64,000 bases of DNA from Roseovarius amoyensis (GCF_003260265.1 NZ_QITQ01000008.1:62001-126000), one strand, 5' to 3'. Shown: positions 9,201 to 17,803, counted from the stretch's first letter. The notes: generated by a model not told the origin, from the sequence alone. Numbers and translations are program-made.

Positions 9201-9734
9201 ATGCTCGGCCAAAGAACAAAAAATCGAGTACCTTCAATGAAACGTCGTATTTTTCTCATGGGCATGATGTCCGCCTTTCTGTCCGGCTGTGCCAGCAAGT
9301 TCCGCAGCTATGGCGGACCCGAGGTGACCCGTGTTCGGCTCTACAAGGGGCAGCGCTTGCTTGTTCTCGACGGAGCCGATCGCGTATTGCAAACCTATCC
9401 GGTCGGGCTGGGTTTCGCTCCTGAGGGTCACAAGCAATTCGAGGGAGACGGCCGGACCCCGGAGGGCACCTACATAGTAGATAAGCGCAACCCTGAAAGT
9501 ACGTATCATCTTTCAGTTGGTATCTCTTATCCGAACGAGGCCGACATCGCCTTTGCCGAAGCGCAGGGCCTTTCCCCCGGCGGCGACATCTTCATCCATG
9601 GTGGTCCACGCCCGGGCATCGACCCAACGGACGTCCGCGACTGGACAGCTGGCTGCATCGCGGTCACAGATCGGCAGATCGAGGACATCTATGCAATGGT
9701 GAAGGACGGAACACCTATCCACATCTTTGCATGA
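9201..9734 (+). CDS. L,D-transpeptidase, predicted lipoprotein
   Basis: 177 residues. The signal peptide ends in the lipobox LSGC, predicting attachment to a membrane. The YkuD signature is present: IFIHGG, then WTAGCIAV with the catalytic cysteine. It is unrelated at close range to the Tat-exported one at 3.8 kb. GAAGG lies 10 nt before the chosen ATG; an internal ATG 36 nt later begins the signal peptide but lacks a ribosome site. It closes the ATPase-TRAP cluster and overlaps the end of the convergent lnt gene by 20 bp. Role: periplasmic peptidoglycan crosslinking or protein anchoring. Confidence 0.88.
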   Translation: MLGQRTKNRVPSMKRRIFLMGMMSAFLSGCASKFRSYGGPEVTRVRLYKGQRLLVLDGADRVLQTYPVGLGFAPEGHKQFEGDGRTPEGTYIVDKRNPESTYHLSVGISYPNEADIAFAEAQGLSPGGDIFIHGGPRPGIDPTDVRDWTAGCIAVTDRQIEDIYAMVKDGTPIHIFA

Positions 9735-11322
9735 CGGTCTTTCTCATGCGGCGGTAGTGAGCCGTCGCATTGGCCGCCAGTGCCCAGCTCCACGAAGCCA
9801 AGATGAGCGCCAACAGCATCCAGTCCCCGAAGCTCGCGTAGAGTGTCGGCGGTCGCGCGGAGGGCAGGCTAGCGTCGATGATGCCCGTTTCGCCGGTATC
9901 GAGCCGCGCGGCGACACTTCCGTTCGCGTCGATGACCGCGGAGATGCCCGTATTCGCGGCTCGGATGACAGGAAGGCCTTCCTCTACGGCGCGCATCCGT
10001 GCGGAAGCCAGATGCTGCTCGGGTCCGATGCTGGTGCCGAACCAGGCGTCGTTTGTCGCGTTGAAAATCCAGTCAGGTCGGAACAGGTCGTCGACCACAT
10101 GGCCTGGGAAGATGATCTCATAGCAGATCGCCAAGGCGACCAGCGGCACACCCGGAAGCGCAAGCGTTCGTGGGCCCGGTCCGGGCGTAAAGTCGCCGAG
10201 CCCCGCCGTCAGCCGCTCGATCGGCAACCAGCCGCGGAATGGCACATATTCGCCGAAGGGCACGAGATGGTGTTTCGCGTATCCGGTCAGGATTTTGCTG
10301 GTATCGCCAAAAGCCTGGACCGTGTTGAAATATCGGATGCCATCCTCGCTCGGTACACGGTCCGGCACTCCGGTGAGTAGCACGCTGCCTTCCGGTAGCG
10401 CAGCGGCAATGCGGGCCCGCGCCTCCGTATCCTCATCGAGGAAACCCGGAAAGGCGGTTTCCGGCCAGAGAAGAACGTCGAAATCGCCGGGCAGGGTTGA
10501 AAGCTCAAGATAGCGCGCGAATGTCGCCTCGCGGTTCTCGGGCGCCCATTTCTCCTCTTGTGGAATGTTGCCCTGGACAATGCGCAGGTCGACAGTGGGT
10601 GGCTGTTGTGCATCCGACTGGAGGCGAAGCGTGCCGACAGCCCACATCGTCGCGATGCCGGCCAGCGCCACGAGCGAGATGGTCAATCGTTGCCGCCCGG
10701 ACGCCATGACAGCAGCGCCGGGGAGCAACGCGACGAACACGGTGAGAAAGCTTAGCCCATAGCTTCCGACCCAGGCGGCGGTCTGGCGAAGGGCGGCATA
10801 GTCCACAAGTGCGTAACCGGCCAGGTTCCAGGGAAACCCTGTCAGAACGTGACCACGCAACCACTCGGCCACGGTCCAAGAGGTCGCGAACAGGAGGCAG
10901 TTCAAGAGACTGCCCATGGCTCCGCGCCGCGCGATTTCGGCGAAGAGCACGGCGGCAATGGCCGGGAAAATCGCGAGACCTGCGGACAATCCCGCGACCG
11001 CCGGGATCGCCATCGTCCCAAACCGCTCGGCCTCGACGTAGAAACTTTCCGCGATCCACGAAATCCCGAAACCGAACTGGCCAAGACCAAACGCCCAGCC
11101 GACGAGGAAAGCGCGCCCGAAGGAGAGATCGCGAAGACCGACAAACAACGCGGAATAGGCAATGGGAACAAGCAAGAGAAGCGAGAAAGGCGGGAAAGTC
11201 AGAACGGTCAGCGCCCCGGCGACGAAACCAAGCGTCATCCGCGAAAGAAAACGGTGGCGCAGAGCGATGCGGTTCAGAATTTCCGGCTTCACGACTTGAT
11301 CGAACGCCGCGCGCTGATCCAT
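9715..11322 (-). CDS. lnt: Apolipoprotein N-acyltransferase
   Basis: About 535 residues: N-terminal membrane helices then a nitrilase-fold periplasmic domain with the Glu-Lys-Cys triad visible in LWPETAFPG, AKHHLVPFGEY and LAICYEIIFPG. It adds the third acyl chain to lipoproteins at the inner membrane. The start is uncertain: the ATG used overlaps lspA by 34 bp, while a GTG at position 11292 forms a GTGA overlap with the lspA stop; neither has a strong ribosome site. Lying directly after lspA and a ZIP transporter in a metal operon suggests an accessory copy beside the housekeeping gene (inference). Confidence 0.9.
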   Translation of the reverse strand: MDQRAAFDQVVKPEILNRIALRHRFLSRMTLGFVAGALTVLTFPPFSLLLLVPIAYSALFVGLRDLSFGRAFLVGWAFGLGQFGFGISWIAESFYVEAERFGTMAIPAVAGLSAGLAIFPAIAAVLFAEIARRGAMGSLLNCLLFATSWTVAEWLRGHVLTGFPWNLAGYALVDYAALRQTAAWVGSYGLSFLTVFVALLPGAAVMASGRQRLTISLVALAGIATMWAVGTLRLQSDAQQPPTVDLRIVQGNIPQEEKWAPENREATFARYLELSTLPGDFDVLLWPETAFPGFLDEDTEARARIAAALPEGSVLLTGVPDRVPSEDGIRYFNTVQAFGDTSKILTGYAKHHLVPFGEYVPFRGWLPIERLTAGLGDFTPGPGPRTLALPGVPLVALAICYEIIFPGHVVDDLFRPDWIFNATNDAWFGTSIGPEQHLASARMRAVEEGLPVIRAANTGISAVIDANGSVAARLDTGETGIIDASLPSARPPTLYASFGDWMLLALILASWSWALAANATAHYRRMRKTVMQRCG

Positions 11323-11747
11323 GGCGCGGCGAGCAAGAGCCCCACGCCACTGACGACAAATACATCGGCCAAGTTGAAGGCAGGCCAATGTGTTGTGCCA
11401 ATGTAGAAATCGAGAAAGTCTGTTACAGCCCGATACCGCACACGATCGATGACATTGCCCAGGGCTCCGCCAATGATCGCGCCATAGGCAAGTGTTTCGA
11501 CCGCATTTTCGGCGCGAAACAGCATAACCCCTAGCCAAACACAGATGGCAAGAGCGAGAGCGATTAGGCTCCACCACGGAGCGCCGCCCAGCATCCCGAA
11601 AGTCACGCCGTCATTACGATAAAAGACGAGGTTGAATCCCGGAAACACGGAAATCCCGACGCTTAAAGTGACGGCATTCGCAACGACAATGGCTTTGGTG
11701 ATCTGATCGATCGCGAACGTAGCAAGCGCTGCAAATACGCCGATCAT
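11289..11747 (-). CDS. lspA: Lipoprotein signal peptidase II
   Basis: 152 residues with four membrane helices and the two catalytic aspartate regions, GNVIDRVRYRAVTDFLDF and FNLADVFVVSG. AGGATCTCCG precedes the chosen ATG at good spacing. It cleaves lipoprotein precursors after acylation. LspA-type peptidases are known companions of lead/cadmium resistance genes (pbrC-type), which fits its place 28 bp after a ZIP gene in a MerR-type regulated operon. It overlaps lnt, giving a lipoprotein maturation pair. Confidence 0.92.
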   Translation of the reverse strand: MIGVFAALATFAIDQITKAIVVANAVTLSVGISVFPGFNLVFYRNDGVTFGMLGGAPWWSLIALALAICVWLGVMLFRAENAVETLAYGAIIGGALGNVIDRVRYRAVTDFLDFYIGTTHWPAFNLADVFVVSGVGLLLAAPWISARRSIKS

Positions 11748-11775
11748 CGGAGATCCTTTGTATGATGACATTGCC

Positions 11776-12558
11776 TCATCCCAACCAGACATCGAGAAAC
11801 AGCATCAGAACGAGCCCGACAGCGAGACCGAGCGTTGCCCTGTTCTGATGGCCGCTGCGATGGGTTTCGGGGATGATTTCGTGGCTGATGACGTAGAGCA
11901 TCGCTCCCGCGGCAAAGGCCAGACCCCATGGAAGCAGCGGTTCCGACAGTGTGATGATCCCGGCCCCGAGCAGGCCGCCAATCGGCTCGACCATGCCCGT
12001 CAGCGCCGCGATGCCCCAGGCGCGCAGCTTCGGATATCCCTCGCCCAGCAGAGATACAGCGACGGCCAATCCTTCGGGCGCATTCTGAAGCCCGATGCCG
12101 ATGGCGAGCGGCAGACCGCCCTCCATACCTCCGGATCCGAAGCCGACCCCGACCGCGAGGCCTTCGGGGAAGTTGTGGATCGTGATCGCGATGATGAACA
12201 GCCAGACCCGCCGCAAAGACGCCGCTTCGGGCCCTTCGCGTCCCGTCTTGAAGTGCTCGTGCGGCAGCTTTTCGTTCATCAGCGCGACAGCCCCCATGCC
12301 CAGAAGGATCGAGACGCATACGATGGCCGCAGGCATCGCGCCGTTTTCGAACATTGGCTCTGCCGCATCCAATGCCGGGATGATCAGCAAAAAGAACGAG
12401 GCTGACAGCATGACACCGGCAGCGAAGCCGAGCGACAGATCGCGCGTGGCCCGGGACGGGATGCGCCCGAACAGCACGGGAGCTGCCCCGACTGCCGTAA
12501 GGGATCCGGCGGCGAGACTTCCGAGAAAGCCGAGCATTATCGGAGACAGATTTTCCAT
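11776..12558 (-). CDS. ZIP-family metal transporter (ZupT/GufA-like)
   Basis: 260 residues with eight hydrophobic helices and the ZIP metal motifs HNFPEGLAVG and NAPEGLAVA, plus HEIIPETHR near the C-terminus. The cytosolic loop after helix three is short with HEHFKTG. Substrate is most likely Zn, possibly Fe or Mn; direction is normally into the cytoplasm. It follows DUF411 by 12 bp and precedes lspA by 28 bp, inside the long minus-strand operon. ZIP plus LspA next to a cadmium/lead-type ATPase resembles the composition of pbr-type clusters (inference). Confidence 0.9.
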   Translation of the reverse strand: MENLSPIMLGFLGSLAAGSLTAVGAAPVLFGRIPSRATRDLSLGFAAGVMLSASFFLLIIPALDAAEPMFENGAMPAAIVCVSILLGMGAVALMNEKLPHEHFKTGREGPEAASLRRVWLFIIAITIHNFPEGLAVGVGFGSGGMEGGLPLAIGIGLQNAPEGLAVAVSLLGEGYPKLRAWGIAALTGMVEPIGGLLGAGIITLSEPLLPWGLAFAAGAMLYVISHEIIPETHRSGHQNRATLGLAVGLVLMLFLDVWLG

Positions 12559-12570
12559 GGGCGAGCCAGA

Positions 12571-13026
12571 TTATCCTTCGGCGTAGCTCGAAAAGACTTC
12601 CGTCGACCCGTCCTTGCGGATGAGGAAGACATCATAGGCCTCGCGGTCGTCTTCTGGCCCCATGCCGGGCGAGCCATAGGGCATCCCCGGAACGGCGAGG
12701 CCGACGGCGTCCGGGCGCTCCTCGAGAATGCGGCGGATGTCAGCGGCCGGGACATGGCCTTCGATCACGTAGCCATCAATGAGCGCGGTGTGGCAGGAGA
12801 CCATGCGCTGCGGCACGCCGTTGTCGAGCTTGAAGCGAACCAGCGACCCACCGAACATGTTCTCGCCCGTCGGCGCAAACCCGTTTTCTTCGAGATGGTT
12901 CATCCAAGACAGGCAACAGCCGCAACCGTTCGTCTTGCGGACCTCGATCGCCGTTGCCTCTGCGAGGACCTGGGCCGCCGGGAACAGGGCGAGGGTGATT
13001 GCCAGAGCTTGGGTCATGCGTTTCAT
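12571..13026 (-). CDS. DUF411 periplasmic metal-binding protein
   Basis: 151 residues: a signal peptide ending near LAEA, then the DUF411 core with the vicinal cysteines NGCGCCLSW, the SCHTA motif and the conserved tail VPGMPYGSPGMG. DUF411 proteins (CopG-like) accompany copper and silver resistance genes and are thought to bind Cu(I) in the periplasm. It starts 3 bp after the M23 peptidase gene ends. A second DUF411 with the same motifs occurs at 22.8 kb, so this may be a duplication within the island. Confidence 0.87.
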   Translation of the reverse strand: MKRMTQALAITLALFPAAQVLAEATAIEVRKTNGCGCCLSWMNHLEENGFAPTGENMFGGSLVRFKLDNGVPQRMVSCHTALIDGYVIEGHVPAADIRRILEERPDAVGLAVPGMPYGSPGMGPEDDREAYDVFLIRKDGSTEVFSSYAEG

Positions 13027-13029
13027 GGG

Positions 13030-14403
13030 TCAGAGCCTTTCGGTTGTCGTTTCGGCAATCTCGCTGCCGAGGTTTTGATTCAGAAGCGCGCGCGCCTCGG
13101 CCAGACGCGAGAGCGCGGCGGTATCATCCGCTTCGCTCTCGGCTGCTTCGGCGAGCCGGTCGTCAGAGAGGGGGTCAGTCGGGCGCCCATCCACAAGGAC
13201 TTCGTAGTGCAGGTTCGGACCTGTCGCCGTACCAGTCGCGCCGACGCGGCCGATCACATCTCCCGCCGCAACGCGTTGGCCTTGTGCCAGGTCTTCCGGC
13301 ACGGCGCTCAGATGCGCGTAGCGCGTCAAGGTGTCGGAGCCGTGGGCGATTTCGACCACTCGACCATAGCCGCCCCGCCAGCCGATGAAACTGACCCGCC
13401 CCGGTGCCGTCGATTGAACCGGTGTCCCGCGTGCCGCTGCGAAATCGACGCCGGTGTGCATCCGGACGTTGCCAAAGACCGGATGCGTGCGGCGTCCGAA
13501 CACCGAGCTGAGGCGCGCACCCTCGACCGGCTGTGCGAAGACGCGCAGCACCTCGCCATCGACGTAGATCGTCGCCTGACCGCTGCCGTCGTCCGGCCAT
13601 ACGATCTCGTAAAGCGAACCGCCGATCTCCAGTGCGGCGAAGGCGAGTTCGGGCTGTCCGATCCTGTCCTCGCCGACCCGCGCCTCACGCCAGAGAAGCC
13701 TTAGTGTCTCGCCACCGGCCAACTCGCGGCGAAAATCCACGGTCCCACCCAGCATCTGCGCAAGGTCCACGGAAAAACGGGCGGGTATGCCGGCTTCGTC
13801 GAGTGCCGCGAAGATCGAGCTGTCGATCACGGCTTTGCCGGCAAGGGTTACGATCTCCGGATCCGGAGCCACGACCTGCGTAGACAACTGCTCGCCGAAA
13901 ACCACCTCGATCCGCACTCCGTCCTCGACGGCGAGTGAGACGGTGCGGGGGCTGCCGTCCACGGTCGAAGCGACAGTGACCGAGTGCCCCGGCCGCAGCC
14001 GTCGCAGATCGTATTCCGCGCCAAGCGCGAGGGCAACTTCGGCTCTGTCAGGTGCCGCAAGTCCAGCTTCGGACAGCAAGAAATCGAGCGTCTCGCCAGG
14101 TGCAATGTCGCGCGACCACGTCGACAGCGGTGGCTCGATCGCCCTTACCGGCCTGTCGGCAAACGCGACCTGCAGAAGGGGTAGGGGGCCGAGGTCGGGT
14201 GCATCCTCTGCCCATGCCGTCGCGGGCAGCGTCACGAGGATTTCAACGTTTCTAGGGGCTTCAGGACCTTGGGGCATCCAGCTACCTGCCTGGGCAAGTT
14301 CCGGCGGCACGGGTTCTTTCGGCATGAAATCAGAGATGGCGATAGCCGCTCCCAAAACCGTCCCCGCAATTGCGACACCCGCCGCCAAAGTTCTGAGCCT
14401 CAT
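13030..14403 (-). CDS. M23-family peptidoglycan metallopeptidase
   Basis: 457 residues. An N-terminal membrane anchor or uncleaved signal is followed by a long linker with LysM/OapA-like features (residues ~95-150), a central domain, and a C-terminal M23 peptidase with the zinc ligands HTGVDFAAARGTP, RYAHLS and LHYEV. This resembles MepM-type endopeptidases that cut peptide crosslinks. The last ~40 residues are a charged helical tail. The ATG overlaps the stop of the upstream Sco gene (ATGA). Within a metal operon it complements the two L,D-transpeptidases as a wall-remodelling function. Confidence 0.88.
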   Translation of the reverse strand: MRLRTLAAGVAIAGTVLGAAIAISDFMPKEPVPPELAQAGSWMPQGPEAPRNVEILVTLPATAWAEDAPDLGPLPLLQVAFADRPVRAIEPPLSTWSRDIAPGETLDFLLSEAGLAAPDRAEVALALGAEYDLRRLRPGHSVTVASTVDGSPRTVSLAVEDGVRIEVVFGEQLSTQVVAPDPEIVTLAGKAVIDSSIFAALDEAGIPARFSVDLAQMLGGTVDFRRELAGGETLRLLWREARVGEDRIGQPELAFAALEIGGSLYEIVWPDDGSGQATIYVDGEVLRVFAQPVEGARLSSVFGRRTHPVFGNVRMHTGVDFAAARGTPVQSTAPGRVSFIGWRGGYGRVVEIAHGSDTLTRYAHLSAVPEDLAQGQRVAAGDVIGRVGATGTATGPNLHYEVLVDGRPTDPLSDDRLAEAAESEADDTAALSRLAEARALLNQNLGSEIAETTTERL

Positions 14404-15026
14404 GTCGCCCCCTCCATTTCTTCTGCCAGCGCGCGGCGAATTTTCGGCACCGCGAATTCTCTGGGTTCGTGATAGTCGATCATGGTGACGAACCGCCCAG
14501 AGGCTGCGAACAGGAAGACGCTCGCGGTGTGGTTCATCGTGTAATCGCCGCTTTCCGTCGGCACCCGCACGTAGGTGGCGCGGAAGCCGTCCGCGACGCG
14601 CGCGATCTGCTCCTCCGGTCCCGTCCAGCCACGTATCCCAGGATGGAAGTAGCCGACATATTCGGCCATCGCCTCTACAGTGTCGCGCTCGGGATCGACC
14701 GTGATGAAAACCACGTTCATTTCTTCGGCCTCGTCTCCCAGATCGTCGAGCCATCCCGAAATGTCCGAGAGCGTGGTCGGGCAGACATCGGGACAGTAGG
14801 TGAAGCCGAAGAACGCCATCGTCGGGCGACCGATCAGGGTTTCTGGCCCGACCGCGTTGCCCTCATGATCCGTCAGACGGAAATCCATCTCGGTCAGGGC
14901 CACAGGCCGCTGCCCGACAGGCTCGGCTCCACCGGGTCCATCGACCTGCCACCAACCGACGAAGAGCATCAGGGCGACCGCCCCGACACCAGCCGCGCCG
15001 TACCCCAGGATCGCCCGTCGCCGCAT
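14400..15026 (-). CDS. SCO1/SenC copper-binding thioredoxin-fold protein
   Basis: 208 residues, one N-terminal membrane helix, then a Sco domain with the copper site FGFTYCPDVCPTTL and a distal histidine in TMNHTASVFL. Sco proteins deliver copper to the CuA site of cytochrome oxidase or act as thiol reductases in the periplasm. The start codon shares a base with the stop of the PCu(A)C gene (TGATG) and the end overlaps the M23 gene (ATGA). Pairing with PCu(A)C is a common arrangement for copper delivery. Confidence 0.92.
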   Translation of the reverse strand: MRRRAILGYGAAGVGAVALMLFVGWWQVDGPGGAEPVGQRPVALTEMDFRLTDHEGNAVGPETLIGRPTMAFFGFTYCPDVCPTTLSDISGWLDDLGDEAEEMNVVFITVDPERDTVEAMAEYVGYFHPGIRGWTGPEEQIARVADGFRATYVRVPTESGDYTMNHTASVFLFAASGRFVTMIDYHEPREFAVPKIRRALAEEMEGAT

Positions 15027-15493
15027 CAGTCCTCTGGCCCCCGCGCGGCGATTCCGAGGATCGGCACCTCGACCGTCACTTCGCCTCCGTCTTCGAAAAG
15101 CAGGGTCAGCGGAAAGTTGTCCCCTTCCGTCATCGGTTCTTGTAGCCGCATCAGCATTGCGTGCAGGCCCCCCGGTTCGAGCGCGACGCTCTCGCCCGGG
15201 GCGATCGCGATCTCCCCCGCCGGGCTCATGGAACTCACACCTTCGGCATTTGTCTTCGTCTCGTGAATTTCGGGCATCATCGCGAGCGGTGTTGTAAGGC
15301 CGATCAGCGTCACTGGCTCGTCGCCAGTGTTGCGGATCGTCATGTAAGCGGCCCCGGGACGGTTCATCCCGATGGAGGCGCGGGACCACGCGTTCTCGAC
15401 GACAACATCCTCGGGTCCGGCCAGCGCGGGCGCTGAGAACCCTCCAAGGGTCAAAAGCGCCGCCAGTGTGCTGGTCAAAATATACTTTTTCAT
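15026..15493 (-). CDS. PCu(A)C copper chaperone
   Basis: 155 residues: signal peptide ending near ALA, then a cupredoxin-like PCu(A)C domain. The H(M)xnMxnHxM copper pattern is seen as IHETKTNAEGVSSM followed by GGLHAMLM. It takes up Cu(I) in the periplasm and hands it to Sco or the CuA site of cytochrome oxidase. It sits between a DsbA-like protein (23 bp) and a Sco protein (1-bp overlap), so copper delivery and thiol control are likely co-expressed. Confidence 0.92.
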   Translation of the reverse strand: MKKYILTSTLAALLTLGGFSAPALAGPEDVVVENAWSRASIGMNRPGAAYMTIRNTGDEPVTLIGLTTPLAMMPEIHETKTNAEGVSSMSPAGEIAIAPGESVALEPGGLHAMLMRLQEPMTEGDNFPLTLLFEDGGEVTVEVPILGIAARGPED

Positions 15494-15516
15494 CGTTCTG
15501 ATCCTGCCCTTTCCAT

Positions 15517-16176
15517 TCAGCTTTGCGCGGCAGCGACTTCGGCAGCCACCAGACGACGCAATTCTGCCTCTCCGAATGGATCGAGCGGCATGCCGTTCAC
15601 GAAGAATGTGGGCGTCTGGCGAATTCCCACGGTCTCGACGTCAGCACGATCCTGGTTCAGGATCGCCACGACATCGGGTGCCAGCATTTGCGTGCGCGCG
15701 GCCTCGGCATCGAGTCCGGCCGTGGCGGCGATCTGAAGGATCAGGCCAGGCGCCGGGGCACCGTGCGACGCCCATCTCGGCTGTTCCCGCAGAACGGCCT
15801 CAAGCACCGGCACGTAAACGTCCTGCATGCGCGCCGCCTCGAGCACGCGGATCGCTTCCTCGGATGCCGCGCCGTGGAAGGGCGTGTAGCGGATCACGAC
15901 GCGGACAGCATCCCCATGCTCGGCCATGATGTCCTTCACGATGGGATGAAAGGCGCGACAGGCCTCGCAGGCCGGATCGAAGAATTCGACGATCGTGACG
16001 GGCGCCTCCGCAGGTCCGAGGATGGGCGAGTAGGGGCGGATCATCGCCTCAGCAAGTTCCGGAGCAACAGGCTCCGCTTCGGCCACCGGGCCGGGGCGGG
16101 TTGCAAACCAGGTGGCTCCGCCGAAACCGGCGACGCCGATGGCGAAAACGGACAGGATCAGGCCGCGTCGGTTCAT
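15517..16176 (-). CDS. DsbA-family thioredoxin-fold oxidoreductase
   Basis: 219 residues with an N-terminal membrane anchor or signal and a DsbA-like domain. The active site is FDPACEACRAFH (CEAC) and the cis-proline loop reads RQTPTFFVNG. The CxxC dipeptide EA is unlike the PH of classical DsbA, so redox potential may differ. The start overlaps the DsbB-like stop by ATGA; the pair therefore forms a self-contained disulfide module next to Sco and PCu(A)C. Likely role: keeping copper-chaperone cysteines in the right state. Confidence 0.88.
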   Translation of the reverse strand: MNRRGLILSVFAIGVAGFGGATWFATRPGPVAEAEPVAPELAEAMIRPYSPILGPAEAPVTIVEFFDPACEACRAFHPIVKDIMAEHGDAVRVVIRYTPFHGAASEEAIRVLEAARMQDVYVPVLEAVLREQPRWASHGAPAPGLILQIAATAGLDAEAARTQMLAPDVVAILNQDRADVETVGIRQTPTFFVNGMPLDPFGEAELRRLVAAEVAAAQS

Positions 16177-16595
16177 GTTCGTGTGTCCTTCAATGAAAGG
16201 GCCGACAGCGCCCCGATCAGCGCGAAGGCGACGAGCGCCATCAGCGGGATAGGGACGCCGAAGACCAGTTGGTTGTCATCGGTGCAAGAGGGGCCGGTGG
16301 CTGTGCAAGGCTGGATGCGTTCGGGAACAAGACCGACGTACAGCCCCATGTGCCACAGGGCGACTGCGCCGCCGCCAAGCGCCAATGCGATGCCGTAGCG
16401 CCCCACACGGCCGTCCCGCCACCACAGGCCCAGCCCGAGGATAATGGCCAAGGGGAACATGAAGGCGCGCTGGAACCAGCACAGCACACAGGGCGTCTGC
16501 CCCAGCACCTCGCCGATAAAAAGCACGGCAAGTGAGGCAACGAGCGCGATGATCCACGCCAGCCCGAGGGCTGTTTCTCCGGACATACGGTTCAT
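16173..16595 (-). CDS. DsbB-family disulfide bond formation protein
   Basis: 140 residues with four membrane helices, the first periplasmic cysteine pair in TPCVLCWFQRA and the second in the loop QPCTATGPSC. This matches the short DsbB/BdbC-like quinone-linked oxidases that recharge a DsbA partner. It starts 5 bp after the upstream Sco gene and overlaps the DsbA-like gene. A second, different DsbB lies at the right end of the window, also near a DsbA-type protein. Confidence 0.88.
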   Translation of the reverse strand: MNRMSGETALGLAWIIALVASLAVLFIGEVLGQTPCVLCWFQRAFMFPLAIILGLGLWWRDGRVGRYGIALALGGGAVALWHMGLYVGLVPERIQPCTATGPSCTDDNQLVFGVPIPLMALVAFALIGALSALSLKDTRT

Positions 16596-16600
16596 GTCGG

Positions 16601-17203
16601 TCAGATCCTCTCTTCCAGATCGGCGAGGATCTCTTCGGCGGAGGTGCCGTAGGGCCAGGAGTCGGCAAAGCCTGCCTCGGGGTCGAAGAGGAACAGATGC
16701 GACGTGTGGCCCATGGTGTACCCATCCGGCGCTGCGGCCTCTTCGACGCGCTCAAAGAAGATTGGAAATGTCTCGGACGTGGCGGCGATCTGTTCCGGCG
16801 TGCCCGTCAGCCCGATGATGCCCGCATCGAACAGCGGGACGTATTCGGCGAGTGCTGGGGGCGTGTCTCGTTCAGGGTCGATTGTTATGAAAATCGGCTG
16901 GACCTTGGCGACATCGTCGCCCAGACCGTCCATCACCGCCGCGACCTCAGATAGGGTCGTCGGGCAGACGTCGGGGCAGTTGGTAAACCCGAAAAAAACC
17001 AGCATCCAGCGCCCCGCAAAGTCCTCCTCGGTTTGAACCATACCCTGGTGGTCCGTCAGTTCGAACTCAGCGAAAAAAGGCGGCTCGGCGTCGGTTCGGG
17101 CGCTATCGGCACGATAATCGGACCATAGCAAAAGCCATACGAAGGCAAGCGCTGCCACGCCTGCCAAAACCCAAAGAAACTTCTGTGCCGATGTAAGGGA
17201 CAA
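16601..17203 (-). CDS. SCO1/SenC family protein, first gene of the long minus-strand operon
   Basis: 200 residues: N-terminal membrane helix, Sco domain with FGFTNCPDVCPTTL and distal histidines in TMGHTSHLFL. The start is a TTG; no ATG is available in frame before the Sco domain, and the predicted transcript would begin about 30 nt upstream. It is the promoter-proximal gene behind the CTCTAG-dyad MerR-type promoter. Sequence around the copper site differs enough from the 14.4-kb copy to argue for old paralogues rather than a recent duplication. Confidence 0.88.
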   Translation of the reverse strand: MSLTSAQKFLWVLAGVAALAFVWLLLWSDYRADSARTDAEPPFFAEFELTDHQGMVQTEEDFAGRWMLVFFGFTNCPDVCPTTLSEVAAVMDGLGDDVAKVQPIFITIDPERDTPPALAEYVPLFDAGIIGLTGTPEQIAATSETFPIFFERVEEAAAPDGYTMGHTSHLFLFDPEAGFADSWPYGTSAEEILADLEERI

Positions 17204-17238
17204 TCCTGTTCGCCTGTTTTTGATTCTTATTGCATGTG

Positions 17239-17269
17239 CGGATACATCCTCTAGCCGCTAGAGGTTCAA
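17239..17269 (-). promoter_or_regulatory. MerR-type promoter (ZntR/CadR-like) driving the ten-gene operon
   Basis: On the minus strand TTGAAC and TATCCG are 19 bp apart with the near-perfect dyad CTCTAGCGGCTAGAG in the spacer. It lies between the Sco gene and the divergent merR-type gene, the classical place for the regulator's own site. Confidence 0.72.
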
Positions 17270-17374
17270 GAACGAAATCATGGTATAGCTTGAACTCACG
17301 CGTCTGTGAATCCGACACTTGTTTATTCCGACGGCAAAACCTACACAAACTGTATCTTTTTCATGGAGGCGAAA

Positions 17375-17803
17375 ATGCTCACGATCGGTACTCTGTCAAA
17401 GAAGACTGGCACAAAAGTGCAGACCATCCGGTACTACGAACAGATCGGACTTATGCCCGAACCTGGCAGGACCGAAGGCGGACAGAGGCGCTACGACAAT
17501 GCACAGCTCGACCGACTGTCCTTCATCCGCCATTCGCGGCAACTCGGTTTCTCGCTCGATGCGATCCGCGAGCTGCTCGACCTCAGCGACCATCCCAACC
17601 GCCCCTGCGACGAGGCAGATGCCATCGCGCGTCGCCAGCTCAAACAGGTGGAGCAGCGCATGGCCCGCCTGAAGGCGCTGCGCACGGAACTGAAACGCAT
17701 GGTTCACGAATGCAGCGGCGGGCGGACCGGAGACTGCAAGGTGCTTGAGGTGTTGCGGGACCATTCGGAATGCCTGACCGAGCACGAGGAAATCGGGGCC
17801 TGA
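17375..17803 (+). CDS. MerR-family regulator, ZntR/CadR/PbrR-like
   Basis: 142 residues: N-terminal MerR helix-turn-helix (TIGTLSKKTG; TIRYYEQIGLMPEP), the long dimerisation helix, and a metal-binding region with cysteines in RPCDEADAI, ECSGGRTGDCKVLE and a further SEC near the end. A cysteine at the start of the long helix plus two in the loop is the zinc/cadmium/lead pattern, whereas CueR has only the loop pair. The ATG chosen has GGAGGCG upstream; the frame is open earlier but without a site. It probably controls the CTCTAG-type promoters at 3.7, 4.9, 17.2 and 18.5 kb. Confidence 0.88.
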   Translation: MLTIGTLSKKTGTKVQTIRYYEQIGLMPEPGRTEGGQRRYDNAQLDRLSFIRHSRQLGFSLDAIRELLDLSDHPNRPCDEADAIARRQLKQVEQRMARLKALRTELKRMVHECSGGRTGDCKVLEVLRDHSECLTEHEEIGA

